Positions 27,775 to 36,234 of a stretch of DNA of 64,000 nucleotides are shown here, one piece after another (position 1 is the stretch's first letter; each line of letters begins with the position of its first letter). The DNA is from Acidobacteriota bacterium. Lineage in GTDB: Bacteria > Acidobacteriota > Blastocatellia > Pyrinomonadales > Pyrinomonadaceae. The position numbers and the translations under genes are program-made. Location: contig JAHBSJ010000011.1 in NCBI GenBank assembly GCA_019639155.1, positions 1 through 64,000 on the forward strand, given 5' to 3'. The notes under the pieces were generated by a model. That model saw nothing but the letters and a program-made list of their open reading frames with translations. It had not been told where the DNA came from and searched no databases.

Positions 27775-28263
27775 ATGTTTACTATAAAAGCGGGTTTCAC
27801 TGATGACATCGAGATTCGGGCCGAAGGTGCCCGCGTACGCGAATTTTTCCTTGATCTGCAAAATTTTGCCGAGCTGATGCCCGGCGTTGATTCGATCCGA
27901 ATGGACGCTGACGGCGTTGCACATTGGCGCGTTGCGGCCGAAATTCCGGTCGTCGGAAAGATGGAACAGAATTTTGCTGTAAAACTCGAAGAAAGCAACG
28001 AAAACCGCATCGAATGGGGCCCGACAAATATTGAATCCGGCAACCTGCTGCGGTTTTCGGCCGACTTCGAGTACCCGGAAGCGAACCTTACGAAAATGCG
28101 CTTCACCGAACACGTCGAACTGCGCCGCGAAAAGGCACGCGAGCTGCATTTTCTCGCCGGCATGGCAGGCGAGGCCCTCATCAGCGCCGAAATGACGAAA
28201 AGCGTCTCCGCCATGATCCGCGTGTTCATGGAAAAAGCAAAAAATAGATTGGAAGGAAAGTAG
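27775..28263 (+). CDS. SRPBCC-superfamily protein (CoxG/polyketide-cyclase-like)
   Basis: 162 residues with the START/Bet v1-like pattern: VREFFLDLQNFAELMPGVDSI at the N-terminus, beta-strand-rich middle (IPVVGKMEQNFAVKLEES, NRIEWGPTN), and a long C-terminal helix (LISAEMTKSVSAMIRVFMEKAKNRL). Members bind hydrophobic ligands in a deep cavity; function cannot be narrowed further. It follows the M14 gene by 56 nt and is convergent with an SDR gene across 75 nt of repeat-like sequence. Confidence 0.8.
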   Translation: MFTIKAGFTDDIEIRAEGARVREFFLDLQNFAELMPGVDSIRMDADGVAHWRVAAEIPVVGKMEQNFAVKLEESNENRIEWGPTNIESGNLLRFSADFEYPEANLTKMRFTEHVELRREKARELHFLAGMAGEALISAEMTKSVSAMIRVFMEKAKNRLEGK

Positions 28264-28338
28264 CGCAATCAACACACGAAAAAAGCGAGTGTGACCAACT
28301 TCATCGTTCGCGGCCTTCGTGTTTTTCGCGGGAACTCG

Positions 28339-29088
28339 CTAGGTTATTGCGCCGCCGTCAACGATCACGATCTCGCCGCTCATGAAGCTGTTGCGGTCGC
28401 TGCACATAAAGGCGGCGAATTCCGCGAGCTCTTTCGGGTCGCCTTTGCGGCCTTTCGGTACCCAAAAATCGTGCATCTGAATTAGTCTTTCAGGCAGTGA
28501 GTGGCCGAGGTCGGTGTCAAAGATCCCGGCGGCGATGGCGTTAACTGAGATGCCAAAGTTCGCGGCTTCGCGCGACAGGCATTTTGTAAAGCCGATCATC
28601 GCTGCCTTAGACGTCGCGTAGTGAACCGAAGTCGGCAGGCTGCGTATCGCACCGACCGACGTGATATTCAGGATGTGACCGTGGCGTTCACGGAGCATCT
28701 GCTTGTAGAAAGGTTTCGTTACGGCGAATAGGCTGTTTACATTTGTGTCGACGACCCAATCCCAAGACTTGTCGGTGGTCGTAGCAAAATTGTCGGGTTT
28801 GTTCACCGCGGCGTTGTTGACAAGTATTTGTATCGGTCCCCAGGCGTCCTTTATCTCGCGGGCAACGTGCTTCATACCGTAGCGGTCGGTCACGGATACC
28901 TTATAGCTCAACGCACGGCGGCCGTGTGCCTCGATCTTAGCCTCGACCTCTTTCGCCAGGTCTTCGCTGGAATGATAATTGAACGCGACATCCGCTCCTT
29001 CGCGTGCGAAGATCTCGCAGATCGCCGCTCCTATGCCGCGCGTGCCGCCCGACACGAACGCACGTTTTCCTTCGAGTAAAAGACTCAA
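28339..29088 (-). CDS. Short-chain dehydrogenase/reductase, FabG-like, TTG start
   Basis: 249 residues. Cofactor loop VSGGTRGIGAAI; NNAAV motif; catalytic Ser in NITSVGAIRSLP; Tyr and Lys in HYATSKAAM; typical C-terminus GEIVIVDGGAIT. The start codon is TTG at 29088, supported by AGAGGTGAG six nt upstream; no ATG fits the N-terminus. NADPH preference is suggested by residues near YHSS. Because the fab cluster at 9.3-13.6 kb has no fabG, this protein could supply 3-oxoacyl-ACP reductase activity, but SDR sequence alone does not show substrate. Confidence 0.88.
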   Translation of the reverse strand: MSLLLEGKRAFVSGGTRGIGAAICEIFAREGADVAFNYHSSEDLAKEVEAKIEAHGRRALSYKVSVTDRYGMKHVAREIKDAWGPIQILVNNAAVNKPDNFATTTDKSWDWVVDTNVNSLFAVTKPFYKQMLRERHGHILNITSVGAIRSLPTSVHYATSKAAMIGFTKCLSREAANFGISVNAIAAGIFDTDLGHSLPERLIQMHDFWVPKGRKGDPKELAEFAAFMCSDRNSFMSGEIVIVDGGAIT

Positions 29089-29180
29089 GTTAACTCACCT
29101 CTGCCGACACTTATAGTGTTCGAAAATACCAATTGACAAGGTTAATAGATGCGGTTGTTGCTGACAAGCAGCGGTGTGAA

Positions 29181-30362
29181 TTAAGCGGCCGCAGCGGCGT
29201 CTGCCTGCTGAACCTTAGGCAGCAATGCTTCAATTTCGCGAATGATCTGCTCCGTAGAATCGGGCATCGTCAATCCTGCAGTAGCATCACGCATTCGCGT
29301 ATATTTCCCGTTATCCAAAAGTAACTCGCGAATGATCGGCACTATCTCTGACGGCTTTTTCAGCAGTATTCCCGCACCTTTTCGCGACAGCAGATCGACG
29401 GTGCCGGCTTCCTGCGGCATCGGCGGCGTCGTTGTATCAGCGATGATCGGCAATCGGCACGCAAGTGCCTCGAAGGTCGTCAGGCCGCCCAATTTAGACA
29501 CCATCACATTCGCCGACTGCATCAATTTCTCGATATCTTCGGAGTAACCGATGACCTTTACGGGAAACTTCGCCGACTTTGCGATCTCCTCGGCCTCAGC
29601 TCGCAATTCCTCGTTCTTGCCGGCGAGAAAGATCGCCTGTACGTCGAGCTCGCCGCGTACAAGCTCTCGGAAGATCTTTGGTATATTGCCGCCGCCGACC
29701 CAGCCCGCGTTTACAAAGACCGTGAATTTTTCCGGATCGAGCCCGAACATTTGCCGCGCCGCCTGTGCGTCCTTTTCATCGGCGACGCGAAACTTAGGAT
29801 TCACCGGCATTCCGGAAATCTTGATCTTTTCGGGCGACACGCCGTAATCGACAAGCTGCCGCTTTGCGTCCTCGTTCGCGACCAGATAAAGCGAAACGTC
29901 GTCGCAAGCCCAGCCTTTCCAAAAGCCGTAGCACGGATCGGTAACGACGGTTACGAGCGGTATCTGGCCTGCGAGATTGAGTTCGCGAAGTATTCGCCCG
30001 AAGATGTGCTGCGTCAGCGGATGTACGCTGACGACGATGTGCGGGCACCATTTTTCGAATTGCTCGCGGACAAAACCGATGCAGCGTTTGTGAAAGAATT
30101 CTCGTGTTTCCGGACGGATCTTGTTGACGGCCCAGTAAAGATATTTCATCCAGCTCTGCCTGTGGCGAAGCATCCAGTTGTAAACCGCAACGAGCTTTTC
30201 CGTGACGTGATGCGATTCCTCGACGGCCTTAACGATCCGAACGGCCGCCGATTCACCCTTCCAAAAGCGTTCAAGCCCGTCCGCGATCGCCTGCGCGGCA
30301 CTGCGATGCCCGCCGCCGGTGTCGGAGGAGATGATCAATACCTTTGGGGTGTTTGCCGACAT
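29181..30362 (-). CDS. MGDG-synthase/UgtP-type glycolipid glycosyltransferase (GT28)
   Basis: 393 residues. The N-terminal acceptor domain has the MGDG-synthase signature VLIISSDTGGGHRSAAQAI. The C-terminal donor domain has FVNAGWVGGGNIPKIFREL, VMVSKLGGLTTFEALACRLPII and PMPQEAGTVDLL, typical of UDP-sugar-binding GT28 enzymes that glycosylate diacylglycerol at the cytoplasmic membrane face. Its ATG directly follows the TAG of the upstream toxin-like gene (TAGATG), so translation is coupled. It ends with a poly-Ala tail. Co-operonic with a radical SAM protein. Confidence 0.88.
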   Translation of the reverse strand: MSANTPKVLIISSDTGGGHRSAAQAIADGLERFWKGESAAVRIVKAVEESHHVTEKLVAVYNWMLRHRQSWMKYLYWAVNKIRPETREFFHKRCIGFVREQFEKWCPHIVVSVHPLTQHIFGRILRELNLAGQIPLVTVVTDPCYGFWKGWACDDVSLYLVANEDAKRQLVDYGVSPEKIKISGMPVNPKFRVADEKDAQAARQMFGLDPEKFTVFVNAGWVGGGNIPKIFRELVRGELDVQAIFLAGKNEELRAEAEEIAKSAKFPVKVIGYSEDIEKLMQSANVMVSKLGGLTTFEALACRLPIIADTTTPPMPQEAGTVDLLSRKGAGILLKKPSEIVPIIRELLLDNGKYTRMRDATAGLTMPDSTEQIIREIEALLPKVQQADAAAAA

Positions 30363-30725
30363 CTAATTTGGAATGGTAAGACTCTCGACGATCTCTCTTA
30401 AACGCGTGTCCGAGATATCCGGCATCTCGCTCTTGTCGCAGATCGACAGCAAATAAACGACGCCTTGTTTTTCCTTATCAACAACTCGTATTTGAAGCTC
30501 GATAAACCGCGTGATCACCCTGAGCCCGCCGCTCTTTCCTTTTCCTTTGCTCCTGACCGCTAACCTGATCTTGTAAATATCGCTGCCGAGCGAGGTTCCA
30601 GTTCTTGGTTCAACCGCCAGCTTTTCGCCGAGTACCTCAAGTTCGCCTTTCAATGACCGATACTTCTTATCGAGACGCTTTGCCTCACGTCGAAAGTTGT
30701 CAACCGTGACTATGTCACATTTCAT
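30363..30725 (-). CDS. RelE/ParE-superfamily toxin-like protein
   Basis: 120 residues. Typical features of the RelE/HigB-like fold: FRREAKRLDKKYRSLKGELE helix pair, LGSDIYKIRLAVRSKGKGKSGGLRVIT beta-hairpin (given in part), VVYLLSICDKSEMPDIS, and a final helix (LREIVESLTI). The basic KGKGKSGG loop is common in ribosome-dependent mRNA interferases. It overlaps the upstream antitoxin-like gene by 11 nt and touches the glycosyltransferase gene downstream, an unusual position in a metabolic operon. Activity is untested. Confidence 0.8.
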   Translation of the reverse strand: MKCDIVTVDNFRREAKRLDKKYRSLKGELEVLGEKLAVEPRTGTSLGSDIYKIRLAVRSKGKGKSGGLRVITRFIELQIRVVDKEKQGVVYLLSICDKSEMPDISDTRLREIVESLTIPN

Positions 30726-30930
30726 GCAGAAGTTCTTTCAGCGTGGTGCCCCGCTTTTTTCCCCGATGAATTCGATCGGCATCTTTCAACGCGGCACGCA
30801 GGCCGTTGCGGAACTTCCTTTCCGCGATCAGCTTGTCTCGCTCGGACATCAGCTTGTCCCATTCTTCGACAGGAAGCTGCACGAAAAGACGTTCGCCTAC
30901 GTCGTTAACGATGTATGTGAGATTTCGCAT
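30715..30930 (-). CDS. Antitoxin-like partner of the RelE-type toxin
   Basis: 71 residues: a short beta/helix N-terminus (NLTYIVNDVGERLFVQLPVE), a central highly charged helix (EWDKLMSERDKLIAERKFRN) and a basic C-terminal stretch ending TTLKELLHEM. Size, charge and gene order (antitoxin first, overlapping the toxin by 11 nt) fit a type II antitoxin. No firm DNA-binding fold is recognised. The start lies 3 nt after the stop of the radical SAM gene, so it has no promoter of its own in an intergenic space. Confidence 0.7.
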   Translation of the reverse strand: MRNLTYIVNDVGERLFVQLPVEEWDKLMSERDKLIAERKFRNGLRAALKDADRIHRGKKRGTTLKELLHEM

Positions 30931-30933
30931 TAT

Positions 30934-32094
30934 TCAAGCCTTCAACGCCACTTCCCGCGCGGCGGCGAAGCCGTTAGATGCCGCAGCCTTTCGCATTTCC
31001 TTTTCGAGCTTCTTGATCTTGACAAGATGCCCGGGATTGAACGGCAGCGACGGATAGAAGCAGTTCGATTCGTGTGTGCAGTGGCAGCCGTTCGCGACCT
31101 CTTTACGGCGAGCTTTCATCAGATCGGTGTTCCACGCGGCCTGGAAATCCCAGTCGTAATCACGCAGATTCAGCACCTCGGTCTTGGTTTCGCACGACGA
31201 CAGATCGCCCGTATCGTAAATGACCGCACCGGCACTGCCTGCGTAGCATTTCAACTGCGCCTTGTCTTCGGCCTTGGTCTTGGCGATGACGTCGTGCATG
31301 TAGATATCGACCGCGGCCTTGAAGATGCCCGACTTGCCCCCGTAGTGATTTTTGAGTGCTGCCGAACGCGTGTCCTCAAGTATCATCTGCGAAAGTTGCT
31401 CGTAACGCCTGTGGTCGAAATTCAACTCATTCGGATCCGCGGAAGGCGGTCGGATGTAGTTGATGTTCACCTTGTCCGGTTTGAGGTCATACTTAAGGAA
31501 ATCGTACCAATCAAAGATCGTGTCTTCGTTCGAGTGCATCACGCACGTGCACGTTTGAATATCGAGCTGCGGATACTGCTCGCGCTTCATCTGCTGTAGC
31601 GTGCGTGCGGTGTGAATGGCCTTGTCCCAGCTTCCGTCTTTGCGGCGGATCTTCTCATGAGCCTCTTTCATACCGTCGATGCCGAGAGCGACAGAAACAT
31701 TCAATTTAGGACATTCGTCCATGATCCGAGCGACATCAGGAAAGATACGCGGATGTATCTGACCGTTTGACATCAGATAAACGCTGTCAAGCTTGTTGTT
31801 CTCATAGAACGCACGCACGATCTCCGGCAGGTCCTTTCTAGTGAACGGCTCGCCGCCTGCCAGCACAAGAACGCCCAGATTTCCGCCCAGAGTTTCCGAG
31901 ATCTTCGCGATCTCATCGGACTTCATCTGCAGTTTCTTGCGGCCGCGGTCGTCGAGCTCCTCGGTGAAAAAACAATGCGTGCAGCGCATATCGCAGACGC
32001 TCGTTACAAGTATGTTCAAAAACACCGGCGAGATCGGCCGGCCCACGAGTATACTCGCGTATCGCTTAAATATCTCTTTGGTCGCAAAATCCAT
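30934..32094 (-). CDS. Radical SAM protein with SPASM-like C-terminus
   Basis: 386 residues with a strong AAAGGAAT ribosome site. The [4Fe-4S]-SAM motif is CDMRCTHC in VTSVCDMRCTHCFFTEEL, followed by GGEP in LVLAGGEPFTRKDLPEI. The C-terminal region has several Cys (LKCYAGSAGA, DLSSCETKTE, NGCHCTHESNCFYP), which may bind an auxiliary cluster as in SPASM/twitch proteins. Such proteins modify peptides, cofactors or lipids (compare HpnH, PqqE); the substrate is unknown. First gene of the four-gene operon ending in a glycolipid glycosyltransferase. Confidence 0.9.
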   Translation of the reverse strand: MDFATKEIFKRYASILVGRPISPVFLNILVTSVCDMRCTHCFFTEELDDRGRKKLQMKSDEIAKISETLGGNLGVLVLAGGEPFTRKDLPEIVRAFYENNKLDSVYLMSNGQIHPRIFPDVARIMDECPKLNVSVALGIDGMKEAHEKIRRKDGSWDKAIHTARTLQQMKREQYPQLDIQTCTCVMHSNEDTIFDWYDFLKYDLKPDKVNINYIRPPSADPNELNFDHRRYEQLSQMILEDTRSAALKNHYGGKSGIFKAAVDIYMHDVIAKTKAEDKAQLKCYAGSAGAVIYDTGDLSSCETKTEVLNLRDYDWDFQAAWNTDLMKARRKEVANGCHCTHESNCFYPSLPFNPGHLVKIKKLEKEMRKAAASNGFAAAREVALKA

Positions 32095-32210
32095 TATTAT
32101 TCCTTTGCCGCGGCAGTTTCCTTCGCAGCCCTATCGGCACAATTCGCCATCTAAAATGTATCGTATTCAAAGCACTTTCAGCAATGTAATACAACGGTTA
32201 AGATGTTGAT

Positions 32211-33383
32211 ATGTTCCGCCGCGTTTATCTCGATAATAGTGCCACGACGCCCGTCGATCCGAGAGTGGTCGAGGTAATGCTCCACTTTTTGACAGAAACG
32301 TATGGGAACGCATCAAGTATTCATCATTTCGGCCAGCAGGCTCGCACCGCTGTCGATGCAGCCCGTCACTCCGTCGCACGCCTGATAAACGCACGCCCGA
32401 ACGAGATCGTTTTTACATCTGGCGGGACGGAAAGCAATAATCTCGCCATTCGTGGTCTCGTTGAGGCGAACGAGCAACACGGCCGTCATATAATCACGAC
32501 AAAAATCGAACATTCAGCCGTCAAGAACGTCTGCGCGGATCTGGAAAAACACGGGTTCGACGTGACCTATGTGCCCGTATCATCCGATGGCGTTGTCAAC
32601 GCCGATGACATTTGCTCAGCGATCCGTGATGACACAGTTTTGATAACCGTAATGACGGCGAACAACGAGATCGGCACGCTGCAGCCCGTCGCAGAGATCG
32701 GAACTCTCGTTAAAGAGCTTCGCGATTCGGGCCGAAAGATCTGGTTCCACACCGACGCGGTTCAGGCTGTCGGCAAGATCCCTGTCGATGTGAACGAACT
32801 CGGCTGCGATCTGCTTTCGCTTTCGGGGCACAAGCTTTACGCTCCCAAAGGCATCGGTGCGCTCTATATCAAGCGTTCCGTCCGCCTGCACCCGCAAAAT
32901 ATCGGCGGCCATCAGGAACGTAACCGTCGCGGCGGAACCGAAAGCGTTCCGCTGATCGCGGCTCTCGGCAAAGCGTGTGAACTCGCTGCGGTCGAAATGG
33001 AGGCCGAAGCGATACGGCAAAAGCAGCTTCGTGACGATCTCGAAAACCGCATCGCCGACGCCGTGCCGAACATCATCTTCAACGGCAGCCGCGAATCACG
33101 AATTCCCAACATTACCAACGTTTCTTTCCTCGGCACCGAAGGCGAGGCGTTGCTGATCATTCTCGACATGCAGGGCATCGCCGTATCGACAGGCTCCGCG
33201 TGTTCATCGGGAACGCTCGAACCGTCGCCCTTGATCCGCGCTTTGGACGAAGACGACAACCGTGCCCGTTCTGCGTTGCGGATCAGCCTCGGGAGGTTCA
33301 ACACCTCTGACGACATCGACCGCATTGCTGAGATCATTCCTGCAGCGGTCGAGACGCTTCGCAAACTCGGAAGATCCGCATAA
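32211..33383 (+). CDS. Cysteine desulfurase (NifS/IscS type)
   Basis: 390 residues. N-terminus VYLDNSATTPVDPRVVEVML; PLP-site TSGGTESNNLAI and HTDAVQAVGK; Schiff-base lysine K208 in LSLSGHKLYAPKG; catalytic C331 in STGSACSSGTLEPS. It removes sulfur from cysteine for Fe-S clusters or tRNA thiolation. No iscU, mnmA or other partner is adjacent. Its TAA stop overlaps the start of the T-run of the minus-strand terminator that serves the convergent small peptide gene. Confidence 0.95.
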   Translation: MFRRVYLDNSATTPVDPRVVEVMLHFLTETYGNASSIHHFGQQARTAVDAARHSVARLINARPNEIVFTSGGTESNNLAIRGLVEANEQHGRHIITTKIEHSAVKNVCADLEKHGFDVTYVPVSSDGVVNADDICSAIRDDTVLITVMTANNEIGTLQPVAEIGTLVKELRDSGRKIWFHTDAVQAVGKIPVDVNELGCDLLSLSGHKLYAPKGIGALYIKRSVRLHPQNIGGHQERNRRGGTESVPLIAALGKACELAAVEMEAEAIRQKQLRDDLENRIADAVPNIIFNGSRESRIPNITNVSFLGTEGEALLIILDMQGIAVSTGSACSSGTLEPSPLIRALDEDDNRARSALRISLGRFNTSDDIDRIAEIIPAAVETLRKLGRSA

Positions 33384-33416
33384 AAAAAGAGGCCCCGACG
33401 GTTTCCCGTCGAGGCC
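33382..33416 (-). terminator. Rho-independent terminator for the GIIVSD-repeat peptide gene
   Basis: On the minus strand: GGCCTCGACGG, loop GAAA, CCGTCGGGGCC, then TC and seven T. An additional small hairpin CCTCCC-GGT-GGGAGG lies at 33423-33437 between this and the stop codon. Such strong termination fits a highly expressed single-gene transcript. Confidence 0.9.
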
Positions 33417-33444
33417 CACATTCCTCCCGGTGGGAGGTCAAATA

Positions 33445-33720
33445 CTAGTCGCTGACGATGATGCCTTCGCGGCTGTTGTTGTCCGTGCAGCCTTTCGAAT
33501 CGCTGACGATGATTCCGTCGCTGACGATGATCCCTTCGATGTAGCGGATGACCGAGCGAAGGAAATCCGAAACGATGATGCCGCCGTTTTCTTTCGACTG
33601 GCAGCCTTTCCTAGCGTCGCTGACAATGATGCCGTCGCTGACGATGATTCCTGCATTTGCGAAAGTCGCGGTGAAACCCATTACGAGTGCCAAGGTGACC
33701 GTTGTGATTGTCTTTTTCAT
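33445..33720 (-). CDS. Small exported peptide made of six GIIVSD hexapeptide repeats
   Basis: 91 residues. A textbook signal peptide of 23 residues ends FANA, and the predicted mature chain starts exactly at GIIVSD. The 68-residue mature part is two 29-residue modules of the same plan, GIIVSD-GIIVSD-linker with KGC-GIIVSD, separated by FLRSVIRYIE. The six hexapeptides are coded by near-identical 18-bp units, and the protein ends on the last one. Each module has one Cys (KGCQSKEN, KGCTDNN), so one disulfide or a dimer is possible. A strong ribosome site (GAGAGGAG) and terminator imply high expression. I know of no family. The alternating hydrophobic GIIV core suggests a beta-stacking or amyloid-like surface subunit; this is inference. 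Confidence 0.85.
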   Translation of the reverse strand: MKKTITTVTLALVMGFTATFANAGIIVSDGIIVSDARKGCQSKENGGIIVSDFLRSVIRYIEGIIVSDGIIVSDSKGCTDNNSREGIIVSD

Positions 33721-34076
33721 TTTATTCTCCTCTCCAAAAGGTTATTTTCAGTAAATCTGAAGCGTTATTGCTTCGTTTCGACCTTCTATATGTCAAGGAG
33801 CGTGCCACGGCATGCCAAACCGAAAAGAAAAATCACAATGCGTTTGTTTACAATAGTTTAGACGAACTCAATTTTCGATCGAATTGAATATTTTGCGTTG
33901 CAGAAAAGTGTATACCATTTATACGATCAGACCCGCCTTTTTCGCTAACGTACTTATTTTCAATGCTTTACTGATTTGGATACAAAGTATGCAGACAATA
34001 AATGGATACTTCGTAAACAGTTGGCAGGCGCAATTGTGGCGTTTATACTGTTGGTTACAGTTTTTTCGAGGTATCT
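33721..34076. other. Divergent intergenic region, AT-rich
   Basis: 356 bp between the GIIVSD peptide gene and the prolyl oligopeptidase gene. It holds the possible sigma-54 site (33791-33807), an imperfect dyad TCAATTTTCGATCGAATTGA at 33868-33887, and a weak sigma-70-like pair for the plus strand, TTGCAG (33898) and TATACG (33920) with a 16-bp spacer. No additional gene is evident. Base composition is clearly more AT-rich than the flanking genes. Confidence 0.5.
33791..33807 (-). promoter_or_regulatory. Possible sigma-54-type promoter of the GIIVSD-repeat gene
   Basis: Minus strand TGGCACG-CTCC-TTGAC fits the sigma-54 consensus TGGCACG-N4-TTGC except for the last base. Transcription would start near 33780, giving a leader of about 60 nt. 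The -24 heptamer is the same as at the pilA promoter. An overlapping TTGACA could instead be a sigma-70 -35 box, but no good -10 lies 16-18 bp downstream. Confidence 0.4.
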
Positions 34077-36203
34077 ATGAACCAGAACATTCGCAAGTTT
34101 GCAGCTCTTTTTGTACTCACCGCGTTCTCATTTTCGGCGGTTCCTGCACAACAGAAATTGAAATATCCTGACGCCAAGCGCGTCGATCAGGTCGATGACT
34201 TTCACGGGATCAAGGTCGCTGACCCTTATCGCTGGATGGAAGATACCGGCTCGGACGAAACACAAAGCTGGATCGAGGCGCAAAACAAGCTCACTAACTC
34301 ATACTTTGAGACCATCCCGCAGCGTGCCCGCATCCGCGAACGCTTAACAGAGATCTGGAATTTCGAACGCATCTCGGCTCCGTCAAAGATAACGGACGGC
34401 TTCTACATCTATTCGCGAAACGACGGCTTGCAGAACCAGAGCGTGCTTTACCGGGCATCGTCGATCAAGGACGAAGGTAAGGTATTCTTCGACCCTAACA
34501 AGCTCTCGGCCGATGGAACTGTTGCCCTCAGCGGCTCCTCGTTCACCGACGACGGCAAGCTCTGGGCATATGGCGTCGCTCGGTCCGGTTCTGACCGCAC
34601 CGAATGGCGGATCATGAACACGGAAACCGGCGAGCACCTTGCCGACACGCTTCCGCCGAACCGCCAGGGCGGTGTTTCGTGGGCAAAGGATAATTCCGGC
34701 TTTTATTATCAGCGGTATCCGGCCCCCGAAGCAGGTGCCGAGCTTCGTGCCGCTAACCGCTTTCCTAAGATCTATTTCCATAAGCTGGGCACTCCGATCT
34801 CGGAAGATAAGGTCATCTACGAACGCAACGACGATGGCGAACTGACATCGGGCGGCGGCGTTACTGAGGACGGCAGGTTTTACGTTATCTCGACCTCGAA
34901 GGGAACGCAGCGGATGAACGAGGTTCACTTCAAGGACCTTTCCCGGCCCGATTCCCCGATCGTCCCGCTTATAAGCGAGCGGACGAACAGTTGGGGATTT
35001 GTCGGCAACGATGGGCCTGTCTTTTACTTTCGCACGGATAAAGATGCCGAACGCGGCAAACTGGTCAGCGTAAACGTCCTGGCGCGCGAGCGCGTTTGGA
35101 AAGATGTTATCCCGCAGTCGGCCTATACGCTCAACAGCGTTCAGATGATCAACAATCAGTTCGTTGCGAACTACCTGAAAGACGCTTATACGAACATCAA
35201 GATCTACGACAAGAACGGCAAGCATGTTCGCGACGTTGAACTGCCGGGCATAGGTTCCGCAGGCGGCTTCGGCGGCAAGCAGGACGCGACCGAGACCTTT
35301 TACAGCTTTTCGAGCTTCAATGCCCCGGCAACGATCTATCATTACGATATGAAAGCCGGCAAGAGCACTGTCTTCCGCACGACCCCGGTGAAGTTCGACG
35401 GTTCAAAGTACGAGGTAAAGCAAGTTTTCTTCAACAGTAAGGACGGGACACGCGTCCCGATGTTCATCGCACACAAAAAAGGCCTCAAGCTCGACGGAAC
35501 CAATCCGACGATCCTTTACGGCTACGGCGGTTTCAACATTTCGCAGACACCGGGCTTCTCAGTCTCTCGGGCCGTTTGGATGGAAATGGGCGGCATTTTT
35601 GCCCTCGCGAACATCCGCGGCGGTGCAGAGTACGGCAAAGAATGGTGGGCGAACGGTGCGGTTCTGAAAAAGCAGAACACCTTTGACGATTTTATTGCCG
35701 CGGCGGAATTCCTCATCGATAACAAGTACACAAGCCAGCCGAAACTTGCCATTCAGGGCGGTTCGAACGGCGGCCTTCTCGTCGGAGCAGTGCTCAACCA
35801 GCGGCCCGATCTTTTCGGCGCGGCCCTTCCGGCTGTCGGCGTGATGGATATGGTGCGTTTCACCGAATTTACGGTCGGAGCCTTCTGGAAATCAGACTAC
35901 GGCGATCCGAAGAATCCGGATGAGTTCAAGGTTCTTTACAGCTATTCGCCGCTGCACAATGTAAAGCCCGGCACAAAGTATCCCGCAACGCTCGTGACAA
36001 CGGCCGATACCGACGACCGCGTATTCCCGGCTCATAGCTTCAAGTACGCGGCTGCGCTACAGGCGGCACAGGCGGGCGATGCTCCGATCTTGATCCGCAT
36101 CGAGACAAAAGCCGGCCACGGAGCCGGCAAACCGGTATCAAAACAGATCGAGGAACAGACGGACATCTTCGGATTCCTGTTCAAGAACCTGAAAATGAAA
36201 TAG
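34077..36203 (+). CDS. Secreted prolyl oligopeptidase (S9A)
   Basis: 708 residues with a signal peptide (KFAALFVLTAFSFSAVPAQQ). N-terminal beta-propeller begins DDFHGIKVADPYRWMED. The alpha/beta-hydrolase domain shows YGYGGFNIS, ANIRGGAEYGKEWW, nucleophile Ser in AIQGGSNGGLLVGA, Asp in TADTDDRVFPAHSFKYAAAL and His in KAGHGAGK. It cleaves short proline-containing peptides; export suggests a periplasmic or external nutritional role. Stand-alone gene. Confidence 0.95.
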   Translation: MNQNIRKFAALFVLTAFSFSAVPAQQKLKYPDAKRVDQVDDFHGIKVADPYRWMEDTGSDETQSWIEAQNKLTNSYFETIPQRARIRERLTEIWNFERISAPSKITDGFYIYSRNDGLQNQSVLYRASSIKDEGKVFFDPNKLSADGTVALSGSSFTDDGKLWAYGVARSGSDRTEWRIMNTETGEHLADTLPPNRQGGVSWAKDNSGFYYQRYPAPEAGAELRAANRFPKIYFHKLGTPISEDKVIYERNDDGELTSGGGVTEDGRFYVISTSKGTQRMNEVHFKDLSRPDSPIVPLISERTNSWGFVGNDGPVFYFRTDKDAERGKLVSVNVLARERVWKDVIPQSAYTLNSVQMINNQFVANYLKDAYTNIKIYDKNGKHVRDVELPGIGSAGGFGGKQDATETFYSFSSFNAPATIYHYDMKAGKSTVFRTTPVKFDGSKYEVKQVFFNSKDGTRVPMFIAHKKGLKLDGTNPTILYGYGGFNISQTPGFSVSRAVWMEMGGIFALANIRGGAEYGKEWWANGAVLKKQNTFDDFIAAAEFLIDNKYTSQPKLAIQGGSNGGLLVGAVLNQRPDLFGAALPAVGVMDMVRFTEFTVGAFWKSDYGDPKNPDEFKVLYSYSPLHNVKPGTKYPATLVTTADTDDRVFPAHSFKYAAALQAAQAGDAPILIRIETKAGHGAGKPVSKQIEEQTDIFGFLFKNLKMK

Positions 36204-36234
36204 CCAAGAGGGCTCACTTTAATTAAATTAAATA

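Noticed and set aside
28264..28338. Terminator between the SRPBCC and SDR genes
   Set aside because: ACACGAAAAAAGCGAGTGTG can form only a weak 5-bp stem; related sequence follows nearby, so it is more likely a degenerate dispersed repeat.
30697..31599. 300-residue plus-strand frame
   Set aside because: Antisense to the radical SAM gene and its antitoxin neighbour; composition is Arg/Val-rich without motifs.
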